Notes under the pieces: model-generated
Seen by the model: only the letters and a program-made list of their open reading frames with translations
Database searches by the model: none
What the model was told of the DNA's origin: nothing
Shown: positions 23,038 to 30,832 of the stretch, piece after piece
How the letters are laid out: each line of letters opens with the position of its first letter
How positions within the stretch are numbered: the first letter of the stretch is position 1
Assembly (NCBI GenBank): GCA_029565465.1
Contig: JAKQOD010000711.1
Span: forward strand, 1-44,797
Length of the DNA stretch: 44,797 bases
Origin: Deltaproteobacteria bacterium
GTDB taxonomy: Bacteria; Myxococcota_A; Polyangia; Haliangiales; Haliangiaceae
Reading direction: 5' to 3'
Translations under genes and position numbers: made by a program

Positions 23038-23724
23038 ATGGAATTCGTGTTCGTTGGCGGCTTGGTCGCCTTGTTTGCAGCGATGCAGTATTTCAGCAAA
23101 GAAGCAAAGCTCAAACGGCAGTTGCGCGCTGCTCCGATACACTCGCTCGCGGCCGTACCTGAAGGCACGTTGGTGCGTGTTGTTGGCAAAGCAACAGCGC
23201 TAGATGACCAAACACCGTTGCTACGCGCACCGCTATCCGGCCGACCGTGCCTGATGTATTTCGTTAAGGTCGAACCCCAAGGCAGCAGTTCAGGCCATTC
23301 CATTCGTGAAACGAATGCAATCCCATTTATGCTCACTGACGCGAATGGCAAAGCAGTAATCGACGCTACCGCAGCCTACCCGGCGCTCATCTTCGACAGG
23401 GATTTTGAGTCTGGCCTCCTCGATCCAGCCAAGCCCGCCGAGAATGAGTTCTTAGCGAGGCATGGGCGTAGTGCCAAAGCATGGATATTCGATCGAGCAC
23501 TGCGCTATCGCGAAGGCATCATCGAGGTTGGCGAAACCATCGCTATCCTCGGCATCGGCTTCCGGGAACCGGACCCTGATGGCACACCGTCCGAAGGCTA
23601 TCGCAGCGCGCCACCCACCCGCATACGGTTTACCAGCTCGCCGAAATATCCGTTGGTGATCAGTGATGATCCAACGACGATGCGACCGGCTCAGAATCGG
23701 TTGCCACCAGCCTCGAAAAGCTGA
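23038..23724 (+). CDS. GIDE/MULAN-like membrane protein, copy 1
   Basis: About 228 residues with one N-terminal membrane helix (FVFVGGLVALFAAMQYF) and a large following domain resembling the 'E3 ubiquitin ligase GIDE' (BAM/MULAN) domain found in bacterial proteins that lack a RING finger. Conserved points are VPEGTLVRVVGK, LLRAPLSGRPCLMYFVKVE, MLTDANGKAVID, FLARHG and LRYREGIIEVGETIAILGIG. No RING motif is present, so ubiquitin activity is not implied. The start at 23038 follows the family pattern (membrane helix first). A second copy lies 85 bases downstream. The C-terminal 128 bases differ at only 13 positions by hand count, while the middle is more divergent. Confidence 0.75.
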   Translation: MEFVFVGGLVALFAAMQYFSKEAKLKRQLRAAPIHSLAAVPEGTLVRVVGKATALDDQTPLLRAPLSGRPCLMYFVKVEPQGSSSGHSIRETNAIPFMLTDANGKAVIDATAAYPALIFDRDFESGLLDPAKPAENEFLARHGRSAKAWIFDRALRYREGIIEVGETIAILGIGFREPDPDGTPSEGYRSAPPTRIRFTSSPKYPLVISDDPTTMRPAQNRLPPASKS

Positions 23725-23809
23725 ACCCGCAGCAGCCGCAGTGCTGGGTTTTCAGTAACTGACGACCGGTCATACGGCTCAGTCCGTTGAAACGTGGCAA
23801 CATGGCGCA

Positions 23810-24514
23810 ATGGGGTTTGCGATTTTGGCATTTGTTAGCTTCGCTGGAACTGCGCTGCTATTCGCTCATCACAACAGCGAAAGCGAGCGCCTCAAGCGAC
23901 TACTACGAACCGCTTCCGTTCGCGAACTTGCGGCGGCGGCCGACGGTGCGATGGTTCGCATCGTTGGAACAACATATACGCAAAGCGCCCAATCGCGTGT
24001 CTTACGCGGCCCCATCACCGGCCGATCATGTTTGATGTACATCGTAACAGTTGAGTACACCTATTCCAGCGGTGATTCGTTTGCGTGGAAACAGCTGATT
24101 CGCGAAACCAATGAAGTGCCGTTTTTGTTGCGCGACGCAACTGGTATCGCAATCGTCGACCCAACAGCAGCGATAACCACGTTGAAGTTCGACCATGAAA
24201 GAGAATCGGCTTTTCATCTGCTGCAACCATTGGAAAGAGAGTTCTTGGCCAAGCATGGCCACACTAGCGAGGGGCAGCTGGCAAACAAACTACTGCGCTA
24301 TCGCGAAGCCATTGTTGAAGCGGGTGGAAGCATTACCGTGCTTGGCATCGGCGTCCGGGAACCGGACCCTGATGGCACGCCGGCCGAAGGCTATCGCAGT
24401 GCCGCACCCACGCGTATGCGGTTTACCAGCTCGCCGAAACATCCGTTAGTGATCAGCGATGATCCGACGACCACGCGGTCTGCGCCAAAGCAGTTGCCGC
24501 CGTCAACATCCTAG
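23810..24514 (+). CDS. GIDE/MULAN-like membrane protein, copy 2
   Basis: A 234-residue paralogue of the preceding gene. It has an N-terminal helix (ILAFVSFAGTALLFAH), then VRELAAAADGAMVRIVGT, LRGPITGRSCLMYIVTVE, LLRDATGIAIVD, FLAKHG and LRYREAIVEAGGSITVLGIG. The C-terminus EGYRSAAPTRMRFTSSPKHPLVISDDPTT is almost the same as in copy 1. Differences concentrate in the central residues. It is convergent with a secreted protein gene (24538 on the other strand), with only 23 bases between them. No RING or catalytic motif is visible; function unknown. The pair could form a hetero-oligomer, which is inference from duplication alone. Confidence 0.72.
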   Translation: MGFAILAFVSFAGTALLFAHHNSESERLKRLLRTASVRELAAAADGAMVRIVGTTYTQSAQSRVLRGPITGRSCLMYIVTVEYTYSSGDSFAWKQLIRETNEVPFLLRDATGIAIVDPTAAITTLKFDHERESAFHLLQPLEREFLAKHGHTSEGQLANKLLRYREAIVEAGGSITVLGIGVREPDPDGTPAEGYRSAAPTRMRFTSSPKHPLVISDDPTTTRSAPKQLPPSTS

Positions 24515-24537
24515 GCCGTGGGCCGAGAGCTGGTGGC

Positions 24538-25332
24538 CTAGGGATGGCTGCCGCAGCCGCTGGTCCACTCGCGCACAGTGCACACTTCGTACCGGCCGTT
24601 GACGAGCGTGAGCGTATACGGCTTGGGCTGTGCTGGCAGGCAGCCGCTGCGGTTGTCGACCAAGCGTTCTCCGGTTGCCAACACGTCGAGCGTCGTGTGC
24701 TCGGGCGAGCGCACCAGCGCAAACGTTTGCTTCATCCCGGCACCGGTATACGCACGGGCAAGCGTCACGTCGGTAAATAGCGTGGCACCAGCGTTGGTTT
24801 TCACGTCGACAATCGTGAGTTGGCTGCGCGAGACGCCATCGTTGCCAGCCCCTTGGGTCCACGCAGTGGTAACGACGATCGCGAGTTGCTGGTTGGTAGG
24901 GTTGCGGCGATTGGGCGGCGCGTTGGCCACCTGCAACGTAGTATCAAGCGCGTATAGCGAGTAGGTTTTGTCGTCGAGCTGAGCCATGGGTTCGCCTCGC
25001 AAGTCGACCAACTGCAGCGATTCAAACGTTGCGCCGACGCCACCCAAGGCAACCGCTTTGCCGGTGCAGGTACGCGCATTACAATGGAGCAACACGGCAT
25101 GCGGCACATGTTTGTCGCCTGCACCGATCAGCACTTGCTGGTAATACGGGCGCCCCGGCACATCAAAGCTCGCAACCCGCAGTCCGTCGATGCCTTTTTC
25201 CCCGGTGAAGTGCACGTAGCGCTCTTTGAGCAATTGCTCTGCCGTCTGCGCTTGCGCTGGCATGGCGCCCCAAGCCACCGCAACGATGGCCGCGACTCCG
25301 GCAAGCAACATCCGCATCTTGATTGCGTGCAT
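24538..25332 (-). CDS. Secreted protein of unknown function
   Basis: A 264-residue protein with a cleavable signal peptide (MRMLLAGVAAIVAVAWGAMPAQAQ) after a short start (MHAIK). The mature part has cysteine pairs (LHCNARTCTG, SGCLPAQ, VCTVREWTSGCG), beta-rich segments (FDVPGRPYYQQVLIGAGDKHVPHAVLLHC) and no domain that I recognise. The start at 25332 has AGG about six bases upstream; M6 and M8 are alternatives. It is transcribed in the same direction as the P-domain lipoprotein, 37 bases downstream of it, so probably in one operon. Confidence 0.72.
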   Translation of the reverse strand: MHAIKMRMLLAGVAAIVAVAWGAMPAQAQTAEQLLKERYVHFTGEKGIDGLRVASFDVPGRPYYQQVLIGAGDKHVPHAVLLHCNARTCTGKAVALGGVGATFESLQLVDLRGEPMAQLDDKTYSLYALDTTLQVANAPPNRRNPTNQQLAIVVTTAWTQGAGNDGVSRSQLTIVDVKTNAGATLFTDVTLARAYTGAGMKQTFALVRSPEHTTLDVLATGERLVDNRSGCLPAQPKPYTLTLVNGRYEVCTVREWTSGCGSHP

Positions 25333-25369
25333 CGTTTACCTGCAACGCACCATGCACAGCTTCGATCTA

Positions 25370-26827
25370 CTAGTCCCAACGCGACGTAACGCCAAGCGTC
25401 CATCCGCGCAAGGTGCCGACGCTGCCGGTGGCCATATCGGTTACGCGCAGCGTCCACTGACCATTGACTGACTCGTCGCCAGAAAAGCCAATCACTGGTT
25501 GATTGAGCACCAGTGACGTGCCGGTTGTCGTCGCATTACCTTGAAACACCACCGCTTCGGTACCGCCTGGATTCGCCAGCGTGATGCGCAGCTGCGCTGG
25601 TTTTGGATGGTCGATGGCAAGCTTGATCGTCACGTCGGTATCGACGGTTGCAAGGCCGCGCACGTTGACGGTCCGCGCCGTTGTGGCGTTATCAGCAAGC
25701 GCGGTTGAACTGGCATCGGCAAAACTGCCACGCATCCACGCTGGCGCGCACAACCCACCACCGCGCGTTGCACCAGCGCATACCAGCGCTGCGTTGCCGC
25801 ACGCTGCATCAGAGCTGCATTCGTTGCCATCGCCAGCTATCGGTGCGGTCGAAATGCATACGCCAGCGTTGGCAAACACGCCTTGGCAGCGCAAGCCGGT
25901 TTGGCATTCCGATGTTGCACGGCATGCTTCACCACGGGCGCGGGTTGCGCTGGTGTTGGCCCGGAAGAAATTGCAGTTTTCAAGCTGCGAATCGCTGATT
26001 TCCCCAGCGCGTACTAAGCTGTTGCCGTAGAACAACAAGCCCACGGAGGTGTCGCCGGCGCCAAATTCGATGGCCGTTAGATCAGTGTTGGTGCCCAGGT
26101 GCATAAGGTACACAACCCGCAACGACCCTTGGTCCACCAACGCTAGCCCGGCAGCCAGGTCGGCGATCTGGCTGGTATTGTCGTCATACACGAAACGCAA
26201 TGCAGCAAGCGCTTGTGCAGCTTCGGTGCCTTCCAGCTCCGTGGCTGCATTGATGTAGCGCTCACCGTTTTGGGCGTAGAGCGGGTTATTGCGGAAGTCG
26301 GTGAACGCTGCCGGCAGTTCGCAGATTTCGGTCGGTGCAGTACAGCTGCCGTTGCAGCTAAGCTCAATCGCAAAGCGGCCACGCGTCGACGCGGCATAGC
26401 CTTTGACCAACAAGCGGTAGCGGCCAGCGCCAAGCGTGCGCTTGATGCGCGAATAGGTGCGCGATCCATCGTTGTCATTGCGCGCAATGTATGGACCCCA
26501 CGTGGCCGGGCCGCCGTTGACGCCAGCCCGCTGCTGATACAAGTACAGCACGGTGTCAACGCGCCGTTGGCCAAGCAACGCGTAGGTTGTCCAGGCATCG
26601 ATCTGGGCATCGCCAGTGACGTCAAATTGCCACGCGTGAAAACCGGCGTCTGCCGAGATGGTCGCCGTTTGTGCAACATTGAACGCCAGCACACCGTGAT
26701 CGGTCGGGCTACGTTGCGAGTCGTCTTTGCCTTCGGCAGTTGGCGGGTCGAATTCTTCGCCACGGTCGTCGGTAACGCAGCCCAATAACGTCGCCGACGA
26801 CAGCAACAGTGCCAGAAGTTTGTGCAT
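25370..26827 (-). CDS. Lipoprotein with Cys-rich EB-like module and C-terminal P-domain
   Basis: A 485-residue surface protein. MHKLLALLLSSATLLGC is a lipoprotein signal, followed by the linker VTDDRGEEFDPPTAEGKDDS. Residues about 45-160 form a PPC-like beta domain (WQFDVTGDAQIDAWTTYAL...GRYRLLVKGYA). A middle region (about 165-285) has the sequence SNPLYAQNGERYINAATELE-like and is unrecognised. Then comes a Cys-rich EB-like module (GEACRATSECQTGLRCQ...NECSSDAACGNAALVC) at about 290-365. The last 110 residues match a proprotein-convertase P-domain (TDVTIKLAIDHPKPAQLRITLANPGG...NGQWTLRVTDMATGSVGTLRGW). No protease domain is present, so this is a binding or adhesion-type module protein, not an enzyme. 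It precedes the small secreted gene in one operon. Confidence 0.82.
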   Translation of the reverse strand: MHKLLALLLSSATLLGCVTDDRGEEFDPPTAEGKDDSQRSPTDHGVLAFNVAQTATISADAGFHAWQFDVTGDAQIDAWTTYALLGQRRVDTVLYLYQQRAGVNGGPATWGPYIARNDNDGSRTYSRIKRTLGAGRYRLLVKGYAASTRGRFAIELSCNGSCTAPTEICELPAAFTDFRNNPLYAQNGERYINAATELEGTEAAQALAALRFVYDDNTSQIADLAAGLALVDQGSLRVVYLMHLGTNTDLTAIEFGAGDTSVGLLFYGNSLVRAGEISDSQLENCNFFRANTSATRARGEACRATSECQTGLRCQGVFANAGVCISTAPIAGDGNECSSDAACGNAALVCAGATRGGGLCAPAWMRGSFADASSTALADNATTARTVNVRGLATVDTDVTIKLAIDHPKPAQLRITLANPGGTEAVVFQGNATTTGTSLVLNQPVIGFSGDESVNGQWTLRVTDMATGSVGTLRGWTLGVTSRWD

Positions 26828-27015
26828 GCCTGTGCACCGTGCAATGCCGAGGCCACGTCCGTCATCACTTCAGTGACAGCAATGAAGCGCAAGCGCAGCG
26901 GGCTTCACGCAGTTCTAGCCAGTTAGCGGCCGAGCTGACGAGGAACTGATTGCTGCAGCTGACCACAGCAGTGGCCTGGCGATTCGAGTAGCCACCCAGC
27001 GAGGGCGAATGCCAA

Positions 27016-27966
27016 CTACAGCCGTCGCAAAAACACGCTGCGAATCTGGTGATCGTGGCCTTTGCGCAGCACCAAGTCTGCACGCGGACGCGTTGGCACA
27101 ATGTTGTCGCGCAGGTTCACCAAGTTGATGGTGTCCCAGATGCGAAGTGCCATCGCGCGCGCTTCGTCGTCGGAAAGCGCAGCGTAGCGATGGAAATACG
27201 ATTGTGGATCACGAAACGCGCCATCGCGCAGGGTGAAGAAGCGGTCGATGTACCAACTGCGGATGTCGTCGGTTTCGGCATCGACGTAGATCGAAAAATC
27301 GAAAAAGTCCGAAGGATTCGGAATGCCGCGACCGTCGCGTGGCGGCCGCCGGGTTTGCAGCACGTTGATGCCTTCGACGATCAAGATGTCGGGCTGATCG
27401 ATCACCGCGAAACGATCGGGCAAGACGTCGTAGGTCAAGTGCGAATACTGCGGCGCTTGCACGTGCCGCGTGCCAGCTTTGATCGCCGACAAAAAGCGCA
27501 ACAATGCAGGCCGGTCGTAGCTTTCGGGAAAGCCTTTGCGTTGCATCAAGCCTTTTTGCTCAAGCACGGCATTAGGCCACAAAAAGCCGTCGGTGGTAAT
27601 CAGATCAACTTTAGGGTGACTCGGCCACCGCGCCAACAAGCGCTGCAAAATCCGCGCGCTGGTACTTTTGCCGACGGCAACGCTGCCCGCGATGCCAATG
27701 ATGTACGGAACTTTGTGGTCCTTCGCGTGCAAGAACGTGGTGGTTGCGCGAAACAGATCTTGAGTGGCAACCACGTAGAGATTGAGCAACCGCGACAGCG
27801 GCAAATAGATCGTTTCAACTTCGGTAACGCTGATATGGTCGTTAAGGCCTCGCACTTCGTGCAGGTCGGCCTCGGTCAGCGTCATTGGCGTGTCGGCCCG
27901 CAGCGCGGCCCATTCGTCGCGCGAAAATCGCCGAAACGGCGATACTTCTTTGGCTAGGTCGCTCAT
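27016..27966 (-). CDS. coaA: Type I pantothenate kinase
   Basis: CoaA phosphorylates pantothenate with ATP in the first committed step of coenzyme A synthesis. Starting at the ATG at 27966 the product is 316 residues, the same as the Escherichia coli enzyme. Recognised parts are the N-terminal [27 protein letters not shown], the P-loop [60 protein letters not shown] (Walker-B-like strand) and [20 protein letters not shown] at the C-terminus. The frame stays open to 28245, but the added residues are Arg-rich and not family-like. It is divergent from the MORN/HEAT gene. It is expected to be feedback-inhibited by CoA, as is usual for type I enzymes; this is family knowledge. Confidence 0.96.
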   Translation of the reverse strand: MSDLAKEVSPFRRFSRDEWAALRADTPMTLTEADLHEVRGLNDHISVTEVETIYLPLSRLLNLYVVATQDLFRATTTFLHAKDHKVPYIIGIAGSVAVGKSTSARILQRLLARWPSHPKVDLITTDGFLWPNAVLEQKGLMQRKGFPESYDRPALLRFLSAIKAGTRHVQAPQYSHLTYDVLPDRFAVIDQPDILIVEGINVLQTRRPPRDGRGIPNPSDFFDFSIYVDAETDDIRSWYIDRFFTLRDGAFRDPQSYFHRYAALSDDEARAMALRIWDTINLVNLRDNIVPTRPRADLVLRKGHDHQIRSVFLRRL

Positions 27967-28298
27967 GCGCGGGCTCGCGCCACTGTAGCCCACGGCCCGC
28001 CCGCCGCGCCTGGCAAATGGGCGGAATTCGGCGGCTAGATGCCCGCGGCCAGCCCTGGACACAGAAGCGACGCTACGCGCGTTGCTTGCGACGCCCCACA
28101 CGAACCGCGATGAAATATCGCGCCGTGGCGGCATCGCCCGCTGCCGACGCTTGCGCGGCACGCAACGAATCAGCATGCAAGACAAGCGGTCCGTTGCCCA
28201 GCATGTCACACGCGCGAACGCTTGATGGGCGGCGCTGCGAGCCACTTATTTCCGAGGCGAGTTGCGGTGCGTTCCAAGCCAACCTACGTTCTTGCATC
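27967..28298. other. 332-bp divergent gap with one copy of a 49-bp dispersed repeat
   Basis: Between the coaA and MORN/HEAT starts there is no convincing gene. The plus frame of the MORN/HEAT gene runs open back to 27885, but its residues are Arg/Cys-rich and unlike protein. At 27995-28043 the sequence GCCCGCCCGCC...AATTCGGCGGCTAGATGCC matches the one at 30774-30822 in the same orientation, with 10 mismatches in 49 positions by hand count. Promoters for both genes should lie here but none stands out. Confidence 0.5.
27995..28043 (+). repeat. Imperfect direct repeat, left copy
   Basis: A 49-bp copy that aligns without gaps to 30774-30822. Shared blocks are GCCCGCCC, a TGGGCG core, AATTCG, CGGCTAGA and GCC. 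It lies upstream of the MORN/HEAT gene, and the other copy lies downstream in the same orientation, so the two bracket that gene. Meaning unknown; see findings. Confidence 0.5.
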
Positions 28299-30551
28299 AT
28301 GGCCGAACCAACACGCCCACCCTCCATTCCCGCTAGTGCGCGCTACTGCGCTGACAATGCAGCAAACTTCCGATGGGTCGACGGCCCGGTTGATGCTGAC
28401 GGCAAGCCGCACGGAATGACTCGTACCTACAGCGACGATGGACTGCTGCATGCCGAAGCAGATCACGTCAACGGTACGCCCGAAGGACTCAATACGGTGT
28501 TTCATCCCGACGGCAGCGTGGCGTCAACCGGCGAATGGCGCAACGGCAAGATGTACGACGCGGTCTTCTTTCGCGCCAAAGGGCCAAGCACGGAGCCGTT
28601 TCCAGGCGACGTTGGCCCTGCCGTGATCTCGGTACGCTACTGCTCGCTCGACGGCACGGCGAACGATCGCATCCTTTACTTTGACGGCGCAGGCCAAGAA
28701 GTTACCGACACCGGTGAACCGATGCCGCCACGCCCGGCAAGTGTAGATGCGGAGGCATCGTGGTTTCCGCGACGCGCGCGCTGGTTGCGCGGTGGAGTGC
28801 TGCGCGGCGCAAAGCCGGCCAGAGTTGGCACGTGCAAACAATGGACCGCGAACGGCGTATTAGAAGAACACGAAGCGTACGACGCAGCTGGCCAGCGGTT
28901 GCTGCACGAAAAGTTTTTTGACGACGGCACCGTTGAGCGACGCAAAGTGTACGAAGCCGGCATCTGCCGTATCGCTGAACGCTACCGCGCGCCTGGCGTT
29001 TTGCGTTCGCGCACAATTACCGACGAAGAAGATCGCGATGTGCACACGGTTGCGTACGATGCCAAAGGCATCATCGAAAAAGAAGAGACCTGGCGCTATG
29101 AAGGCGACGTGTTGATGCATCACATCGAACGTGAAGCCGGCGGCGTGCTGCTGTTCGAAGCGACCCGGGTTGGCGACGTAACAACAGCGCAGCTCTACGC
29201 AGCGGGGCGACGCGAAGCCGAAGGCACCATCGTTGCCAATGCGCTGACCGGCCAATGGCGTGTGTTCGACCAAGCCGGCGCGGTGCGTTTCGAATTTGAC
29301 GCGACACCGCTCGCGGTTACAACCAAGCTTGCCTACAGCTCAGTTTGGCAAGCACTACAAACAGCGCTGTTCCGAACCGTCGAACCGACGCTGGGGCCCA
29401 TCGCTGAGCTCGCCGGCTGCACGGAGGTGGCGTGGGCCACACTCGAAACTTGTTACGGCAAAGCCGTCGGTTTTGCCTCGCTGTTGCGTGGGTTGACAGC
29501 AAGCGAACCGATGGTCCAAAGCTTTGCGCTCAACAAGATCATGATGCAGATCGAACATCAGGGTTCGGTCTATCCAGCGACTGCCGCTGTCGTGCCTTTT
29601 CTGATTCGTCTGCTTGTGCATCCAAACGTAGACCGCATGGCAGTGTTGGGCATGGTGCTCGCCGTCGGACGAGCGGCAGCGCCGTATCGCGCGGAGGCCG
29701 AGCGATCGCTCGTCGACAATCCAGTGACCGAAAGCGATGATTGGCGGCTGGCGGTGCTTGGCACCGTCGACGCAATTGGTGCCGAATGGGATATCCTGGC
29801 CAAGCTGCTTGAAGTTGATGATGCCAAGCTTCAAGGGGTGATCGTAGCGCTTGCGGGGTTGGCGCGTGGCCGCGACTTGTCGAAGCAGTTGTTGCAACTC
29901 GCGCTCGAAGCAACATCACCGACGCTGCGCGCGATCGCGATCGACGCGTTATGCGAACCAACCTTGCCGACGCTTGTGGCCAGCCTGGCGCCTTGCCTTG
30001 CTGATGCCGATCCACTCGTGCGCATGAGTGCAGCGATCGCACTTGGTTGTCGCTGGGGCGTTGCGGCACCGACGGGCACCGACACTCAGTTGGCCGAAGC
30101 GTTGGCAAAGCTCGACGAGCTCGGGCCTGCGTACTACCAGCTGCCGTTTGTCGACGCGCGCCCCTTGGCGTACGTGGCGCTTGCAGCCGGATCGATGCGA
30201 ACGCCGGCGTGCGTTGCCATGGCACCAACGATTGTCGACGGCCTAGCAGGCTGCGACGGAGTTACCGCGATCGAAGTTGGCCGCGGCCTGTTAGCGCTCG
30301 CGCTTGGCACTGGCACATTGTCGCCGATCGCAAGCTTCGTTGATGTGCTCGACAGTCTCGCGCGCAGCGAACGTTTCTTCGCATTCAATGTCAACGCGGC
30401 AGAAGTGCTTCGCGACTTTGGGCTGCCAACGCAAGTTGAAGCACTTGCAACATTGGTAGCATCCCTGCGCCAAGCCAGCGATCCAGCTGCAGCGTTGCGA
30501 GCGACCATGGCCGAGGTCGATGACGAAGAGGTGGACGAAGATGAGGACTAG
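28299..30551 (+). CDS. MORN/YwqK-repeat and HEAT-repeat protein
   Basis: About 750 residues, cytosolic. The start at 28299 opens MAEPTRPPSIPASARYCADNAANFRW. Residues about 30-360 hold MORN/YwqK-type beta repeats (DADGKPHGMTRTYSDDGLLHAEADHVNGTPEGLNTVFHPDGSVASTGEWRNG and later ERRKVYEAGICRIAERYR, GIIEKEETWRYEGDVLMHHIE). These repeats also appear in proteins annotated as YwqK antitoxins, but no toxin gene is near. Residues about 400-740 are helical HEAT/ARM-like repeats (VVPFLIRLLVHPNVDRMAVLGMVLAV, LAPCLADADPLVRMSAAIALGC). The C-terminus is acidic (DDEEVDEDED). It probably works by protein-protein contact; partner unknown. It is bracketed by a 49-bp direct repeat. Confidence 0.82.
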   Translation: MAEPTRPPSIPASARYCADNAANFRWVDGPVDADGKPHGMTRTYSDDGLLHAEADHVNGTPEGLNTVFHPDGSVASTGEWRNGKMYDAVFFRAKGPSTEPFPGDVGPAVISVRYCSLDGTANDRILYFDGAGQEVTDTGEPMPPRPASVDAEASWFPRRARWLRGGVLRGAKPARVGTCKQWTANGVLEEHEAYDAAGQRLLHEKFFDDGTVERRKVYEAGICRIAERYRAPGVLRSRTITDEEDRDVHTVAYDAKGIIEKEETWRYEGDVLMHHIEREAGGVLLFEATRVGDVTTAQLYAAGRREAEGTIVANALTGQWRVFDQAGAVRFEFDATPLAVTTKLAYSSVWQALQTALFRTVEPTLGPIAELAGCTEVAWATLETCYGKAVGFASLLRGLTASEPMVQSFALNKIMMQIEHQGSVYPATAAVVPFLIRLLVHPNVDRMAVLGMVLAVGRAAAPYRAEAERSLVDNPVTESDDWRLAVLGTVDAIGAEWDILAKLLEVDDAKLQGVIVALAGLARGRDLSKQLLQLALEATSPTLRAIAIDALCEPTLPTLVASLAPCLADADPLVRMSAAIALGCRWGVAAPTGTDTQLAEALAKLDELGPAYYQLPFVDARPLAYVALAAGSMRTPACVAMAPTIVDGLAGCDGVTAIEVGRGLLALALGTGTLSPIASFVDVLDSLARSERFFAFNVNAAEVLRDFGLPTQVEALATLVASLRQASDPAAALRATMAEVDDEEVDEDED

Positions 30552-30773
30552 CGCAGTCATCGCGAGGAAAAACCCCACTTCGCCTTAGCGACCGTTTTTG
30601 GGTTAACACCTCCGCGTGGTGCAGCGTCTTAGGACCACTTGATGGCTATTCAAGCTGCTGCTCGCAAATCGAGCTCTGCAAACGGAACGAAAAACGTTGC
30701 ACTCTTTCGGAAGACGATGGGGGCGCGGCGATTTCTGGCTCGATCATGCGACTGACGACATGGTGAGCCGGCG

Positions 30774-30822
30774 GCCCGCCCACTCCGCTTGGGGATTGGG
30801 CGCAATTCGTCGGCTAGACGCC
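30774..30822 (+). repeat. Imperfect direct repeat, right copy
   Basis: Second copy of the 49-bp element, lying just before the 3' end of the GH15 gene (30833) and 222 bases after the MORN/HEAT stop. It aligns with 27995-28043 at 39 of 49 positions by hand count, with no gaps. The 281-base gap 30552-30832 that contains it shows no gene and no clear terminator. Confidence 0.5.
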
Positions 30823-30832
30823 TACGCTGCAA

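Noticed and set aside
23038-24514. Bacterial ubiquitin ligase system suggested by the GIDE resemblance
   Set aside because: Neither protein has a RING finger, and no ubiquitin-like, E1-like or E2-like gene lies nearby; the shared part is only the membrane-side domain.
25370-26827. Secreted subtilisin-type protease because of the P-domain
   Set aside because: No Asp/His/Ser protease motifs precede the P-domain; the rest is PPC-like and Cys-rich binding modules.
27049-27957. Plus-strand reading frame of 302 codons over coaA
   Set aside because: Exactly antisense to coaA, which has a complete P-loop and full-length match to the family; no ribosome binding site or motif on the plus strand.
29539-30228. 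Minus-strand reading frame of 229 codons in the MORN/HEAT gene
   Set aside because: Arg/Pro/Ser-rich product with no motif, opposite to well-formed HEAT-like repeats.
28299-30551. Toxin-antitoxin system because of YwqK-type repeats
   Set aside because: No toxin-like gene overlaps or neighbours it, and the long HEAT part does not fit a small antitoxin. The repeats alone do not support the claim.
30560-30605. Terminator after the MORN/HEAT gene suggested by the A-run/CCCC and T-run/GGG pair
   Set aside because: Only five bases pair correctly (AACCC/GGGTT) and the loop is long; not a believable stem.
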